NCBI GenBank assembly: GCA_003216535.1
Contig: QCIS01000002.1
Coordinates: 93,774-157,773, forward strand
Direction: 5' to 3'
DNA: 64,000 bases
Source: Prochlorococcus sp. AG-402-N08
GTDB taxonomy: Bacteria > Cyanobacteriota > Cyanobacteriia > PCC-6307 > Cyanobiaceae
This document shows, one piece after another, positions 10,402-19,207 of this stretch (position 1 is the stretch's first letter; each line of letters begins with the position of its first letter). A program made the position numbers and the translations under genes. A model generated the notes under the pieces. That model was not told the DNA's origin and searched no databases. It saw nothing but the letters and a program-made list of their open reading frames with translations.

Positions 10402-11006
10402 GGAATTTGTGAGGCAATTGAACAATAAGCAGACCAGCCCGTCATTCGACGAGGATCTGATCTACCTAAATCGTCTACAGCTTCAAATACAGCATTGCCC
10501 GAGGCTTCTGCTTTATCAAATGCTGAAAGTAAGGGTATAAATGTATCAAAAACATATAAACCAAAATTTTCTAGAGCTGCTTTGGCTTGTTGCGCTGCTT
10601 TTTGCTGTCTAAAATCAACTTTTACTATTACTACAGCATGGTTAACTTTTAAGTTGCTTAATAAATTAGCTAGTTCAACAGTTAATTCTACTGATCTTGC
10701 TTTTGCAGTTGTAGGTAAGATAACTAAATCTGAACCATACGCTAAGTGTTTAAGTTCTTCTTGATCACTGCTAGCCTGGCCATCAGTTATTACAATTTCT
10801 GATGATCTTGAGGCTTTAGCAGCTGAACTGACGGGGAAAACTGGAAATGGAAGATTGCCTCTTGATGCGTATGCTAAAGCAGATCTATTCTTGTCGGCAT
10901 CAACTATGCAAACTTTTTTACCTTCAGAATGCCAAACACTAGCAAGATGAATACTTGTACAGGTCTTGGCTACCCCCCCTTTTTGTCCGCAAACGGTAAT
11001 GAACAA
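10335..11006 (-). CDS. ParA/MinD-like ATPase
   Basis: This is a deviant-Walker ATPase of the ParA family. Residues 8-14 read KGGVAKT, followed by DADKNRSALAYA as the A' region and VITDGQA as the Walker B strand. The 223-aa length corresponds to a small orphan ParA rather than a chromosomal ParA with a DNA-binding N-terminus. No parB or parS lies nearby. Such proteins position cargo such as carboxysomes or plasmids in other bacteria; its cargo here is unknown. The start is TTG (MFITVCGQ). Two plus-strand reading frames inside it are shadows. Confidence 0.85.
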   Translation of the reverse strand: MFITVCGQKGGVAKTCTSIHLASVWHSEGKKVCIVDADKNRSALAYASRGNLPFPVFPVSSAAKASRSSEIVITDGQASSDQEELKHLAYGSDLVILPTTAKARSVELTVELANLLSNLKVNHAVVIVKVDFRQQKAAQQAKAALENFGLYVFDTFIPLLSAFDKAEASGNAVFEAVDDLGRSDPRRMTGWSAYCSIASQIPCLISKPSSDTNNLSNQQPISA

Positions 11007-11157
11007 ATTTTTTATTTTTATTTCTCTTACTTTGGAGAATAATTTCTCAATGTCAAGAGAAATTGATTTTTAATGCTTTAAAACTTATTTTTTGAAATAT
11101 TTTAAAGAAGTTAATATTTTTAGATAACCTTATAAAGTTCCTTATTTAAATTGGCTA

Positions 11158-12120
11158 GTGAAGAAAAGAATTGGATTAGGTACGTGGTCTTGGGGGAATA
11201 AGCTTTTCTGGAATTACCAATCTACAAATGACGATGATTTACGTGAGACATATAATGAAGCGTTACGAAGAGGTTTCGATCTAATTGATACTGCAGATTC
11301 TTACGGTACTGGGAATCTTCAGGGTAGAAGTGAATTGTTGATAGGAAAATTTTTACTAAATACTCCTTCAGCCAAGAAAAAAAGAATTCAAGTAGCAACC
11401 AAACTTGCACCTTATCCCTGGAGAATAGGTAAAAGAGGTTTTAATAAACCTTTTTTGAAAAGTTTAGAAAGACTTAATAACAAATTAGATATAGTGCAAT
11501 TACATTGGTCAACTGCAAAATACAATCCTTTGCAAGAATTAGGGCTGTTGAATAATCTTTGCGATTTAAAAGATGAAGGCTTTGATTTTCAAATAGGCTT
11601 ATCAAATATAGGCCCTAAAAGATTGATGAAATTAATTAATTTCTTAGCAAAAAGAGATCAGAACCTAAAGAGTGTTCAAATACAGTTCTCTTTGCTTGCT
11701 CCCGATTTAGGAAAACAATATCAGGTAAAAAAAATTTGCGACGAAAATAATATCGATTTTTTTGCTTATAGTCCTTTGTCCTTTGGAATACTTTGTATTG
11801 ATCCAGATAAAGAACAGATTAAAGAAAAAAGTTTTATTCGCAATGCATTATTTGAAAACTATAAAAAACCAACATATGAATTGCGGAGGTGTTTAAAAAG
11901 AATTGCAAATCAAAGATCAGTTTCCCAAGCGCAAGTGGCAATTAATTGGTGTTGTTATCAAGGAGCTATTCCGCTCGTTGGAATGCGAAAAAAATCCCAA
12001 GTTATAGATATATCGAATGTATTCAAGTGGAATTTAAATAAAAGTGAATTTAAAGTACTTCAGGAATCGTCAAATAAATGTTTAAAAAAAATGCCTAAAA
12101 ATCCTTTTTCAAGCATTTAA
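11158..12120 (+). CDS. Aldo/keto reductase
   Basis: This is an NADPH-dependent oxidoreductase of the AKR superfamily with a TIM-barrel fold. Catalytic tetrad motifs are visible: LIDTADSYG (Asp and Tyr), VATKLAP (Lys) and VQLHW (His). Length is 320 aa. A GTG start gives MKKRIGLGTWSWG, the normal family beginning. The substrate cannot be inferred. It stands alone, with a 150-bp upstream gap shared with the divergent ParA-like gene. Confidence 0.9.
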   Translation: MKKRIGLGTWSWGNKLFWNYQSTNDDDLRETYNEALRRGFDLIDTADSYGTGNLQGRSELLIGKFLLNTPSAKKKRIQVATKLAPYPWRIGKRGFNKPFLKSLERLNNKLDIVQLHWSTAKYNPLQELGLLNNLCDLKDEGFDFQIGLSNIGPKRLMKLINFLAKRDQNLKSVQIQFSLLAPDLGKQYQVKKICDENNIDFFAYSPLSFGILCIDPDKEQIKEKSFIRNALFENYKKPTYELRRCLKRIANQRSVSQAQVAINWCCYQGAIPLVGMRKKSQVIDISNVFKWNLNKSEFKVLQESSNKCLKKMPKNPFSSI

Positions 12121-12128
12121 TTAAATTT

Positions 12129-12266
12129 TTAGCTAGATATTTCCTTATTTTTTTTTATTTGACACTCACTATTCCATAGTTCATTGGGAAATTTTTCGCC
12201 AGTGAATCTAATAACTTTTGGTTTGAGATTTATTATCAAGTCATTCAGTTTTTTATTAGATTCCAT
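12129..12266 (-). CDS. Small hypothetical protein, 45 aa
   Basis: This is a short complete frame from ATG to TAA with a stop just upstream. The product begins MESNKKLNDLIINLKPK and continues VIRFTGEKFPNELWNSE with a lysine-rich tail. The composition (a soluble, charged protein with one Trp) looks coding, and the stop sits 9 bp past the convergent aldo/keto reductase gene, as is typical of this genome. I do not recognise a family. Its reality would rest on conservation in related strains. Confidence 0.45.
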   Translation of the reverse strand: MESNKKLNDLIINLKPKVIRFTGEKFPNELWNSECQIKKNKEISS

Positions 12267-12420
12267 TTTGCAAGCTTCGATTTTTTAATAAGATAAATTA
12301 ATTTATAACTTATCTTCTCAGTATTTATACTTATAAAATTAAAAAAATTCTTTTTAATACAAGCATTTGCAGCAATATTTACACACTAATAAATTATCTA
12401 TTACAACTTCTTAGTTATTT

Positions 12421-12447
12421 AAAAAAAGTGGAGTCCTTCCAGACTCC
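12421..12447 (-). terminator. Intrinsic terminator of ssrA
   Basis: On the minus strand, GGAGTC, a six-base loop and GACTCC form a perfect 6-bp stem (12430-12447), followed by AC and seven T residues. It lies directly after the tmRNA coding piece. The stem may also remain as the 3' end of the RNA. Confidence 0.65.
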
Positions 12448-12690
12448 TCGTATCATTTGGTTGATAAGGCTGATATAACCCCATCTCCTTTAGGATCAAG
12501 CAGCAACTGGTGCTGTTTGACGGGAGAAACTAACGATTTTGTTAGCATTTGTGTTTTTGCTCTAACCGAGCCGGCTTCAGTCACCTTCCTTATGCCCCGT
12601 CGAAACCATTACAACCCCAAATAGTGGAGTTGAGCGGAATCGAACCGCTGTCCGAAACATCGGTTGAGATCACCTAGTCCAATTGGACAT
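12430..12690 (-). ncRNA. ssrA: tmRNA, permuted two-piece form
   Basis: This RNA rescues stalled ribosomes in trans-translation. On the minus strand the acceptor piece comes first. It has a T arm (AGCGG, loop, CCGCT near 12631-12647) and the 3' acceptor strand CAACTCC plus A, ending near 12622. A few bases later the coding piece begins at 12618 with GGGGTTG, which pairs with CAACTCC. The third pair is G-U, the alanine identity element read by AlaRS. The coding piece carries TGGTTTCGACGGGGCAT, the tag frame and a terminator-like hairpin. The order is permuted, as described for Prochlorococcus and marine Synechococcus. The genome reads ACTA, not ACCA, so the CCA end must be added. Outer ends are approximate. 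Confidence 0.95.
12496..12546 (-). other. tmRNA proteolysis-tag reading frame
   Basis: The minus strand reads GCT AAC AAA, through sixteen codons to TGA, giving ANKIVSFSRQTAPVAA. It ends in the hydrophobic APVAA expected of a tag recognised by ClpXP-type proteases. The resume codon is the GCT at 12544-12546. This matches my memory of the tag in high-light Prochlorococcus. Confidence 0.93.
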
Positions 12691-12748
12691 TTATATTCTG
12701 ACAGGCAAAATGGTTATTGAATAGTTTTTTTACTAAGTTTTATCTTAT

Positions 12749-13873
12749 ATGAATGTAGTGGCATCATCTCCGGAGGGACTAGAGAAATCTTTAGCAGAAG
12801 AAATTTCAAATTTAGGCGGATTTAATATTAATACTTATAAAAGATTTATTAATTTTGAATGTGATTTTAAAACTTTTTATAGAGTTCATTTCTATTCCAG
12901 ATTAGCTTTTCGTTTTTATAGAGAAATTGCAAGTTTTAATTGCTATGACAAGCAATCTTTATATGCGGGGGTTAGAGATTCATTTGATTGGTTAAATTGG
13001 TTGCACTTTGATAAAACGTTTAATGTTCAAGTAACTGGAAGAACATCTTCTTTAAGTCATACTCATTTCACTGCTTTAGAAGTAAAAAATTCTATAACCG
13101 ATTTGCAACAGGCAGTTTGGAATAAAAGATCAAATATTTCTCTAGATAATCCTGATTTTATAATTCATCTGCATTTAAATAATAATAAAGCAATTCTCAG
13201 TCTTCAAAGCAGCGTAGAAAGCTTACATAAAAGAGGCTATAGACCCGCAATTGGAAATGCTCCATTAAAAGAAAATTTAGCTTCTGGATTGATAAATATG
13301 ACTCAATGGAATGGCAAAGTTCCATTAATAGATTTTATGTGTGGCTCGGGAACTTTTTTAATTGAGGCAGTCAACCAATTTCTTGGAGTTCCCATAAATA
13401 TTGATCAAGTATATCTTTTTGAGAATTGGTTGGACTTTAGGAAAGATATTTATCTTAATGAAAAAAATAAGGCAAAAAATAAAATTATAAATTATGAAAA
13501 ATTACCAACAATAATAGGGTGTGAAATTAATAAAAAGGTTTTTGAGCAGGCGAATGTAAACATATCATTAGCTGGACTCGAAAATTATATTGAGCTTATA
13601 AATAATGATTTTTTAGCACTCCAATTAAGTTGCACACCTGGGATAATCATATGTAATCCTCCATACGGCAAAAAATTAGGTGATGAAAATGAATTAATTT
13701 GTTTATATGAACAAATGGGAATCTTCCTAAAGAATAATTTTTCAGGTTGGGAATTTTGGCTGCTAAGTGGAAATCCAAAACTAACAAAATATTTGAAAAT
13801 GAAATCTTCATTGAAAATTCCTGTTAGTAATGGGGGGATAGATTGTAGATGGATAAAGTATTTAATTAGGTAA
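12749..13873 (+). CDS. THUMP-domain RNA N2-guanine methyltransferase, RlmL/Trm11-like
   Basis: The protein is a SAM-dependent methyltransferase of the UPF0020 family. An N-terminal THUMP RNA-binding region covers roughly the first 160 residues. The SAM-binding motif DFMCGSGTFLIEA and the catalytic IICNPPYGKKLG follow. Relatives methylate guanine N2 in 23S rRNA (RlmL N-terminal half) or tRNA. At 374 aa it lacks the second methyltransferase domain of enterobacterial RlmL. The start is the ATG giving MNVVASSPEGLEKSL. It is divergent from ssrA, and its 3' end nearly touches the next convergent gene. Confidence 0.85.
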   Translation: MNVVASSPEGLEKSLAEEISNLGGFNINTYKRFINFECDFKTFYRVHFYSRLAFRFYREIASFNCYDKQSLYAGVRDSFDWLNWLHFDKTFNVQVTGRTSSLSHTHFTALEVKNSITDLQQAVWNKRSNISLDNPDFIIHLHLNNNKAILSLQSSVESLHKRGYRPAIGNAPLKENLASGLINMTQWNGKVPLIDFMCGSGTFLIEAVNQFLGVPINIDQVYLFENWLDFRKDIYLNEKNKAKNKIINYEKLPTIIGCEINKKVFEQANVNISLAGLENYIELINNDFLALQLSCTPGIIICNPPYGKKLGDENELICLYEQMGIFLKNNFSGWEFWLLSGNPKLTKYLKMKSSLKIPVSNGGIDCRWIKYLIR

Positions 13874-13874
13874 T

Positions 13875-14276
13875 TTATTTTTTGCCTAAAACGGCCTTTG
13901 TTGTCTTGCCTAAACCCTCTAATGTTTGAGGAAGATATGGTCCTTTGGCTAATTTTCCTCCCAGCTTCAAACTTAAGCCTGCAAGAAATAAATCGATAAA
14001 TATCATGAGTAATAAATTATATTCAATATTCCAGTTATTATATTTCTCTAGAAAAAGATAAAAAATAATATGGATGCAAATTAGTACTAATAATAATAAT
14101 GTGCTGCCAATTGCCAAAAATATTCCACCACTAATTAATCTTCTTTTTTCTCTATCTACTTCTTGAAGAGCTATTCTGACATGCAAATCCATCACTGAAC
14201 TTGCAATGGCTGAAATTCTGGAGGCTGTATTCGCAAAGTTTTTATTTTTTGGTTTTTCCATATTATTTTCTGCCAC
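13875..14276 (-). CDS. Phage-holin-III-like membrane protein
   Basis: The 133-aa protein has an amphipathic N-terminal region (residues about 15-45), then two membrane helices: ISGGIFLAIGSTLLLLVLIC-like near 50-72 and LLLMIFIDLFLAGLSL near 85-102. The tail is basic. This layout fits the putative Actinobacterial Holin-X / phage_holin_3_6 family, widespread in cyanobacteria and not tied to phage. Function is unknown. It overlaps the end of the upstream YqjD-like gene by 14 bp, so the two are probably co-translated. Confidence 0.6.
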   Translation of the reverse strand: MAENNMEKPKNKNFANTASRISAIASSVMDLHVRIALQEVDREKRRLISGGIFLAIGSTLLLLVLICIHIIFYLFLEKYNNWNIEYNLLLMIFIDLFLAGLSLKLGGKLAKGPYLPQTLEGLGKTTKAVLGKK

Positions 14277-14724
14277 TGTTTAGGAGACTTCCTATTAGTA
14301 AACCAATACCAGCTGCAATAGCAATAGATAATAGTGGTTTTTTTCTTATTGGACTTTCTATTTTTGGTCTAAGTGTATTGTTAAGCTCTTCTAATAATTC
14401 TTCTAATTGACTTTCAATAGGCTCAATTTTTTCTGATATTTCCCAATTGTTTTCTCTTATTGAATCAATGATTTCAAATAGTTGGCTTTTTATTCCAATT
14501 GCTGAGGTTCCACTATGGCTAGCTATTACTTCAACTAAATCATCAATACTTCCTTTTGTGGCTTCAAGGGTTTGTTGTGCAATGTTAGGCCATTTTTCTT
14601 TTATTAAAGGTATTAAACTGTCAATTTTTTCAAGTAACCATTTTTCCAAGATAACTTCTTTTTCAGGAAGATCAGATTTATCTTCTTTTTCTTCTTCTTC
14701 TTTGGGAGGATGGTAAGTCTCCAT
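14263..14724 (-). CDS. YqjD/ElaB-like (DUF883-type) protein with C-terminal membrane anchor
   Basis: The 153-aa protein is acidic and helical for most of its length, then has the short membrane anchor PLLSIAIAAGIGLLIGSLL preceded by basic RKK, and ends NSGRK. This is the pattern of the YqjD/ElaB family, whose E. coli members associate with the inner membrane and ribosomes under stress. It heads a two-gene minus-strand unit with the holin-like gene. Sequence similarity was judged by eye only. Confidence 0.55.
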   Translation of the reverse strand: METYHPPKEEEEKEDKSDLPEKEVILEKWLLEKIDSLIPLIKEKWPNIAQQTLEATKGSIDDLVEVIASHSGTSAIGIKSQLFEIIDSIRENNWEISEKIEPIESQLEELLEELNNTLRPKIESPIRKKPLLSIAIAAGIGLLIGSLLNSGRK

Positions 14725-14894
14725 TATTTATACTTATTTATTTTAAGATTAGACCCTATTTTCTTAATTTGGAACCCTTATTTAAAGAATTGTGCGATTT
14801 ATATAGAATAAAAACATATAAAAGTTTATTTACATTTTATTTATCTACTCTGTTCTGTAAGAAGGTTTTGTTAAGCTATTACTGAATTTATTAA

Positions 14895-15050
14895 ATGAGT
14901 TTAAATTTCATCATGGATATTACATTTGCATCATTAATTTTTGCATCTCGCACAATCCCTACAGATTTTGGATTAGTAGCTGCAGCTATCGCTGGAGCTG
15001 GAAGTTTGCTATTTATTGCTTTAAGATTTGTTCCTGATGCAAGTAATTAA
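14895..15050 (+). CDS. Small single-pass membrane protein
   Basis: A short complete frame begins at ATG 14895, with a second in-frame ATG at 14913 (MDITFASLIFASRT) that may be the true start, giving 51 or 45 aa. The C-terminal half forms one hydrophobic helix (LVAAAIAGAGSLLFIALRFV) and ends PDASN. Size and shape recall small thylakoid subunits, but I cannot match it to PsbX, PsbY, Psb30, PetM or PetN. Function is unknown. Confidence 0.6.
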   Translation: MSLNFIMDITFASLIFASRTIPTDFGLVAAAIAGAGSLLFIALRFVPDASN

Positions 15051-15132
15051 ATAACAGGAAACACCTCTTAGAAAATATATCTTTACTCAACTTTGTTTTG
15101 AAAATAGATTCGATTTATTTATCAACTAGATA

Positions 15133-15495
15133 ATGAATAAATGGGTTTTGCTTGAACATAAAGTTTATTCTGCTAAAGCTATAGATATTCATTATGATTT
15201 TCTTGTTGAAAATGGGATAGATTGTTTAACTTGGAAATTTTTAAAACTACCTTTATTAAATCAAGCTTCTATAGAAATTTCTAAACAGCCAAATCATAGA
15301 CTTTTATGGCTTTCCAGGATAGAACATGAACTTTCTGATAATAGAGGGTTTGTAAAAAGAATTGATCATGGAATATTTAAAAACGTTTCTGATAAATTGG
15401 ACTCTGAATATTATCGATTCATTTTGGATGGTGAACTTCTTTCTGGTTTGTTTGAAATTTCGGGTAATTCTTGTAGATTGAGCAAAAATTATTAA
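15133..15495 (+). CDS. Stand-alone LigD 3'-phosphoesterase-like domain protein
   Basis: The 120-aa protein has WVLLEHKV near the start, then IHYDFLVENG and CLTWKFLKLP, and later NHRLLWLSRIEHELSDNRG followed by VKRIDHG. This order resembles the DNA polymerase ligase (LigD phosphoesterase, PF13298) fold, in which His and Asp of the H-x-D segment bind the metal and process 3'-phosphate ends in DNA repair. No polymerase, ligase or Ku gene is visible, so the role may differ. It lies just upstream of smc on the same strand, with a gap of about 76 bp. Confidence 0.55.
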   Translation: MNKWVLLEHKVYSAKAIDIHYDFLVENGIDCLTWKFLKLPLLNQASIEISKQPNHRLLWLSRIEHELSDNRGFVKRIDHGIFKNVSDKLDSEYYRFILDGELLSGLFEISGNSCRLSKNY

Positions 15496-15571
15496 TATTC
15501 ATTTATAAATAAACGTAATATTTCTATTGAGAATTTTTGCAAATTAGTTATTCTTATTTAGCTATTGAGAC

Positions 15572-18500
15572 TTGAGATTGGTACATATCAATCAGGTCGA
15601 GTTTGAAAATTTTAAATCTTTTGGGGGAAATGTAAAAATTCCTCTTGAAGAAGGTTTCACAGTGGTTACGGGCCCAAACGGTTCTGGGAAAAGTAATATT
15701 TTAGATGGAATTTTATTCTGTTTAGGTCTAGCTAATAGTAGAGGGATGAGGGCTGAAAGATTACCAGATCTAATAAATAACTCCAAAGTTAAAGAGGGTA
15801 AGTCATCAGAAACATCTGTATCGGTAAAATTTAATATTCAAGATTGGTCTCCCAGAGAAGATCTTCCGCCTTTGGAACTAGAAGAAGAAGAAATTGCCCT
15901 TAATAAAGGTCAAAAAGAATGGGTAGTTTCTAGAAAATTAAGGCTTATGCCAGGTGGTTCTTATGCTTCGACTTATACTTCTGATGGAAAACAATGTACT
16001 TTGCAACAAATACAGAGAATATTAAGAGATATTAGTGTTGATCCTGAGGGCAGCAATGTTGTTATGCAGGGTGATGTAACAAGAATAGTATCAATGAATA
16101 ATAAAGAGAGGAGAAATCTTATTGATGAATTAGCAGGAGTAGCACTTTTTGATACAAGAATAGAACAAACTAATGCAAAGTTAAATGACGTTTTTGAAAG
16201 ACAAGAAAGATGTGAAATTTTAGAAAATGAGTTGCAATCTAGTAAAAGTAAGCTTGAAAAAGAATGTGAAAAAGCAAAGCGATATAAAGAGTTAAAAGCA
16301 AAACTTTTTACTCTAATGGAATTAGAGAAAGTTCTTATTTTTGATAAACAAGTTAAGCATGTTGAATCTATAGAAAAAAAAGAAAGTGAAATTGAAAAAA
16401 ATAAAATATTGTTTAATAAACAAAAAGAATTTATTAGTAAAGAAATATCAGTCTTAGAAGATGCTTTGAAAATACTGGTTGATGAGCTCAAGGATAAAGG
16501 AGAGGATAAATTAATAAAAGTGAATTCTGATATTGGAAGTATTAATTCTAGCTTGAGAGAACTTGATAGGATATCAAGTTTGAATAAAGAAGAAGGTATT
16601 AAATTACAAAAGAAGAGAGATGAAATTGCAATTTCTAAGAGGAATATCGAGTCAGAAAAGATGAGACAAGAAAATTTTGATGATAATTTTTTAAATCAAT
16701 TGAACTTGCAAATTGATGATCTCACTCTAAAACACAAACTATCCAGAAAAAAACTTTCTGAAGCGGCTGGAGAATCTGGAGAATTCTCTAAACAAAGTAT
16801 CAAATTAAATGCAGAGCTTGAAAGTATAAAAAATCAAATTGATCCTTTGGAAATAAAAAAAAGGAAAATTGAAGAAGAAACTATTCAAAATAATATTCAA
16901 AAAGATGAGATATTGTCTCAGATTGACTCCTTAGACTTAGAAAAGCAGAAACTTTTTGAGGGAAATCAAAGAAAAAAAGAGACATCCGATACAAAGAATA
17001 AAAACTTGGCAAGTAATAGCTCAGAAATTAACTCTTTAAAAAGTGAAATTGATTTATTAATTAAAACTAAATCAAGGCTAAACAACGAGCAATTAAGACT
17101 TGAAAAGGATTTATCTAGATTCGAAAGTAGGAAGGAAGCTTTAAACGAATCTAGAGGTTCATATGCTCTCAGAATTCTCTTAGAAGCTGGGTTAGAGGGT
17201 ATACATGGTTACGTGGCTCAACTTGGAGAGGTCAGTGAGAAAAATAGATATGCATTAGAAATTGCTGCTGGAAATAGATTAGGACAAATTGTTGTTGATA
17301 ATGATTATATTGCTGCTAAAGCAATTGAAATCCTTAAAAAGAAGAAAGCAGGAAGATTAACTTTCTTGCCTTTAAATAGAATTAAAAGTCAAAAAAAGAA
17401 TTATGCAATTTCAAGATTTGAAAATAACAGGGAGAATGGATTTATTGATAAAGCTATTAATCTAATTACTTTTGATGAAGTCTATTCAGATGTTTTTCGA
17501 TATGTTTTTGGAGATACTTTAGTTTTTTCAGACTTATCTTCAGCTAGGTTATCTACACAAAAAAATAGGTTGGTTACCTTAAGTGGTGAATTATTAGAAG
17601 CAAGTGGTGCTATTACAGGAGGCAGTAAGTTAAATAAAGATTTGGCTTATAGGTTTGGAATTAACAATGATATTGATGATTCCAGTCCTATAAAAGAAAG
17701 ATTATTAGTTATCGAAGAAGCTTTAAAAGAGTCAAATAATGATTTGATAATAAAAAATAATAGACTTAGTAAATTAAATTCTATTCGAAGTCAAATAATT
17801 GAGGATTGTGCCTCATTTAATAAAGAAATTGAAGTAAATCAAGATTCTCTTAAGGCTGTCTCGCAAAGGATTGAGGATTGTAAATCTAGATTAAATAAAC
17901 TTGATACTGCTAATAGTTTATTAGTTAACGAATTAGACCATTTAAAAAATGAATTGAAGCCTTATCATGATAATTTTGATCAATTACAAACCATTCAAAA
18001 GGCAAATTATGAAAAAAATCAAAAATCATCATTAATAGCTTTAAATAACGATTTTAATAATATTGATAAAAAACTTGAATTACTTATTAAGGAGAGAGAT
18101 ACATTACTAGATAAAAAGAATCAATTTGCTTTAAATAAAGAGCGTATCAATAATTCATTAAAAATTACTTTACTACAAGAAAAAAACTTCCAGGAATCTA
18201 TTAAACAACTCGCAATTGCTCATAGTGAATGGATAGAAAAAAGAGATGAATTTAAAAAAGAGCTTTTAGATCTCGATAATCAAAAAAATTCTCTAGAGAA
18301 GGATTTAGGTTTATTGAGAAGGAAAAGAGATGAATTAAACTCTTCAATTTCAAATAAAAGGCAAGAACATAATAACTATCTATTGAAGCTTGAATATCTT
18401 GAAAGGGATATGCAATCTCTTAAAGAAGAGATGAGGAGTGAGAAAATAAAATTGGAAAATTACAAAAAAGATCTACCTAATCCTTCCCCGCAGTTTGGAG

Positions 18501-19162
18501 AATATGAAGGGAAGAGTCTTGAATCTTTGCAATCAGAAATCTCGATCATAAATGCAAAACTACAAAGCTTAGAACCTGTTAATATGTTGGCTCTTGATGA
18601 ATTAGAAGAATTGATTGAGAGATTAAATGGTTTGCGAGAAAAATTAGAAATTCTATCTAATGAAAGATCTGAATTACTGCTGAGAATAGAAACTGTATCT
18701 ACGATGCGTCAGGAGGCTTTTATGCAGGCATTTACTGAAGTTGATAAACATTTTAGAGAAATTTTTGCAAATTTATCTGATGGAGATGGATTTCTTCAAC
18801 TTGAAAATCCTAATTCTCCTTTAGAAGGAGGTTTAACTTTAGTGGCTCATCCTAAGGGGAAAAATGTCAGAAGATTAGCCTCTATGTCAGGTGGTGAAAA
18901 ATCGTTAACTGCTTTAAGTTTTTTATTTGCTTTGCAAAAGTATAAACCTTCACCTTTTTATGCATTAGATGAGGTTGATAGTTTCTTAGATGGTGTAAAT
19001 GTTGAAAGATTGTCAAAATTAATATCTAATCAGTCATCAAATGCTCAATTTATAGTCGTAAGTCATAGAAGGCCTATGATTAGTGCATCTGAACGAACAA
19101 TTGGGGTTGCGCAAGCAAGAGGTGCTAATACACAAGTTCTTGGGTTACCAAATGCTGCATAA
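15572..19162 (+). CDS. smc: Chromosome segregation protein SMC
   Basis: SMC is a DNA-loop-extruding ATPase that compacts and separates chromosomes with ScpA and ScpB. The 1196-aa protein has the head P-loop GPNGSGKSN at 34-42, long coiled coils, and a hinge near residues 520-660 (GIHGYVAQLGEV and SGAITGGSK). A second coiled coil leads to the C-terminal head with the signature MSGGEKSLTAL near 1105 and Walker B ALDEVDSFLD near 1130. The first TTG (15572) gives MRLVHINQVEF; a TTG at 15578 giving MVHINQVEF is an equally good start. scpA and scpB are not in the window. Confidence 0.97.
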   Translation: MRLVHINQVEFENFKSFGGNVKIPLEEGFTVVTGPNGSGKSNILDGILFCLGLANSRGMRAERLPDLINNSKVKEGKSSETSVSVKFNIQDWSPREDLPPLELEEEEIALNKGQKEWVVSRKLRLMPGGSYASTYTSDGKQCTLQQIQRILRDISVDPEGSNVVMQGDVTRIVSMNNKERRNLIDELAGVALFDTRIEQTNAKLNDVFERQERCEILENELQSSKSKLEKECEKAKRYKELKAKLFTLMELEKVLIFDKQVKHVESIEKKESEIEKNKILFNKQKEFISKEISVLEDALKILVDELKDKGEDKLIKVNSDIGSINSSLRELDRISSLNKEEGIKLQKKRDEIAISKRNIESEKMRQENFDDNFLNQLNLQIDDLTLKHKLSRKKLSEAAGESGEFSKQSIKLNAELESIKNQIDPLEIKKRKIEEETIQNNIQKDEILSQIDSLDLEKQKLFEGNQRKKETSDTKNKNLASNSSEINSLKSEIDLLIKTKSRLNNEQLRLEKDLSRFESRKEALNESRGSYALRILLEAGLEGIHGYVAQLGEVSEKNRYALEIAAGNRLGQIVVDNDYIAAKAIEILKKKKAGRLTFLPLNRIKSQKKNYAISRFENNRENGFIDKAINLITFDEVYSDVFRYVFGDTLVFSDLSSARLSTQKNRLVTLSGELLEASGAITGGSKLNKDLAYRFGINNDIDDSSPIKERLLVIEEALKESNNDLIIKNNRLSKLNSIRSQIIEDCASFNKEIEVNQDSLKAVSQRIEDCKSRLNKLDTANSLLVNELDHLKNELKPYHDNFDQLQTIQKANYEKNQKSSLIALNNDFNNIDKKLELLIKERDTLLDKKNQFALNKERINNSLKITLLQEKNFQESIKQLAIAHSEWIEKRDEFKKELLDLDNQKNSLEKDLGLLRRKRDELNSSISNKRQEHNNYLLKLEYLERDMQSLKEEMRSEKIKLENYKKDLPNPSPQFGEYEGKSLESLQSEISIINAKLQSLEPVNMLALDELEELIERLNGLREKLEILSNERSELLLRIETVSTMRQEAFMQAFTEVDKHFREIFANLSDGDGFLQLENPNSPLEGGLTLVAHPKGKNVRRLASMSGGEKSLTALSFLFALQKYKPSPFYALDEVDSFLDGVNVERLSKLISNQSSNAQFIVVSHRRPMISASERTIGVAQARGANTQVLGLPNAA

Positions 19163-19207
19163 ACACACTTTTTTAAATTTATACGTCAGAATGATAAAAA
19201 GAAATTT

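Noticed and set aside
10495..10764. 89-aa plus-strand reading frame inside the ParA-like gene
   Set aside because: It is an opposite-strand shadow of a gene with clear ATPase motifs and has no recognisable domain.
13875..14276. Phage holin as evidence of a prophage
   Set aside because: The family name is misleading; these two-helix proteins are common chromosomal genes and no other phage gene is nearby.
15973..16491. 172-aa minus-strand frame rich in Ser, Leu and Phe within smc
   Set aside because: Composition is that expected from the antisense of a coiled-coil gene rich in Lys, Glu and Asn; smc itself is certain.
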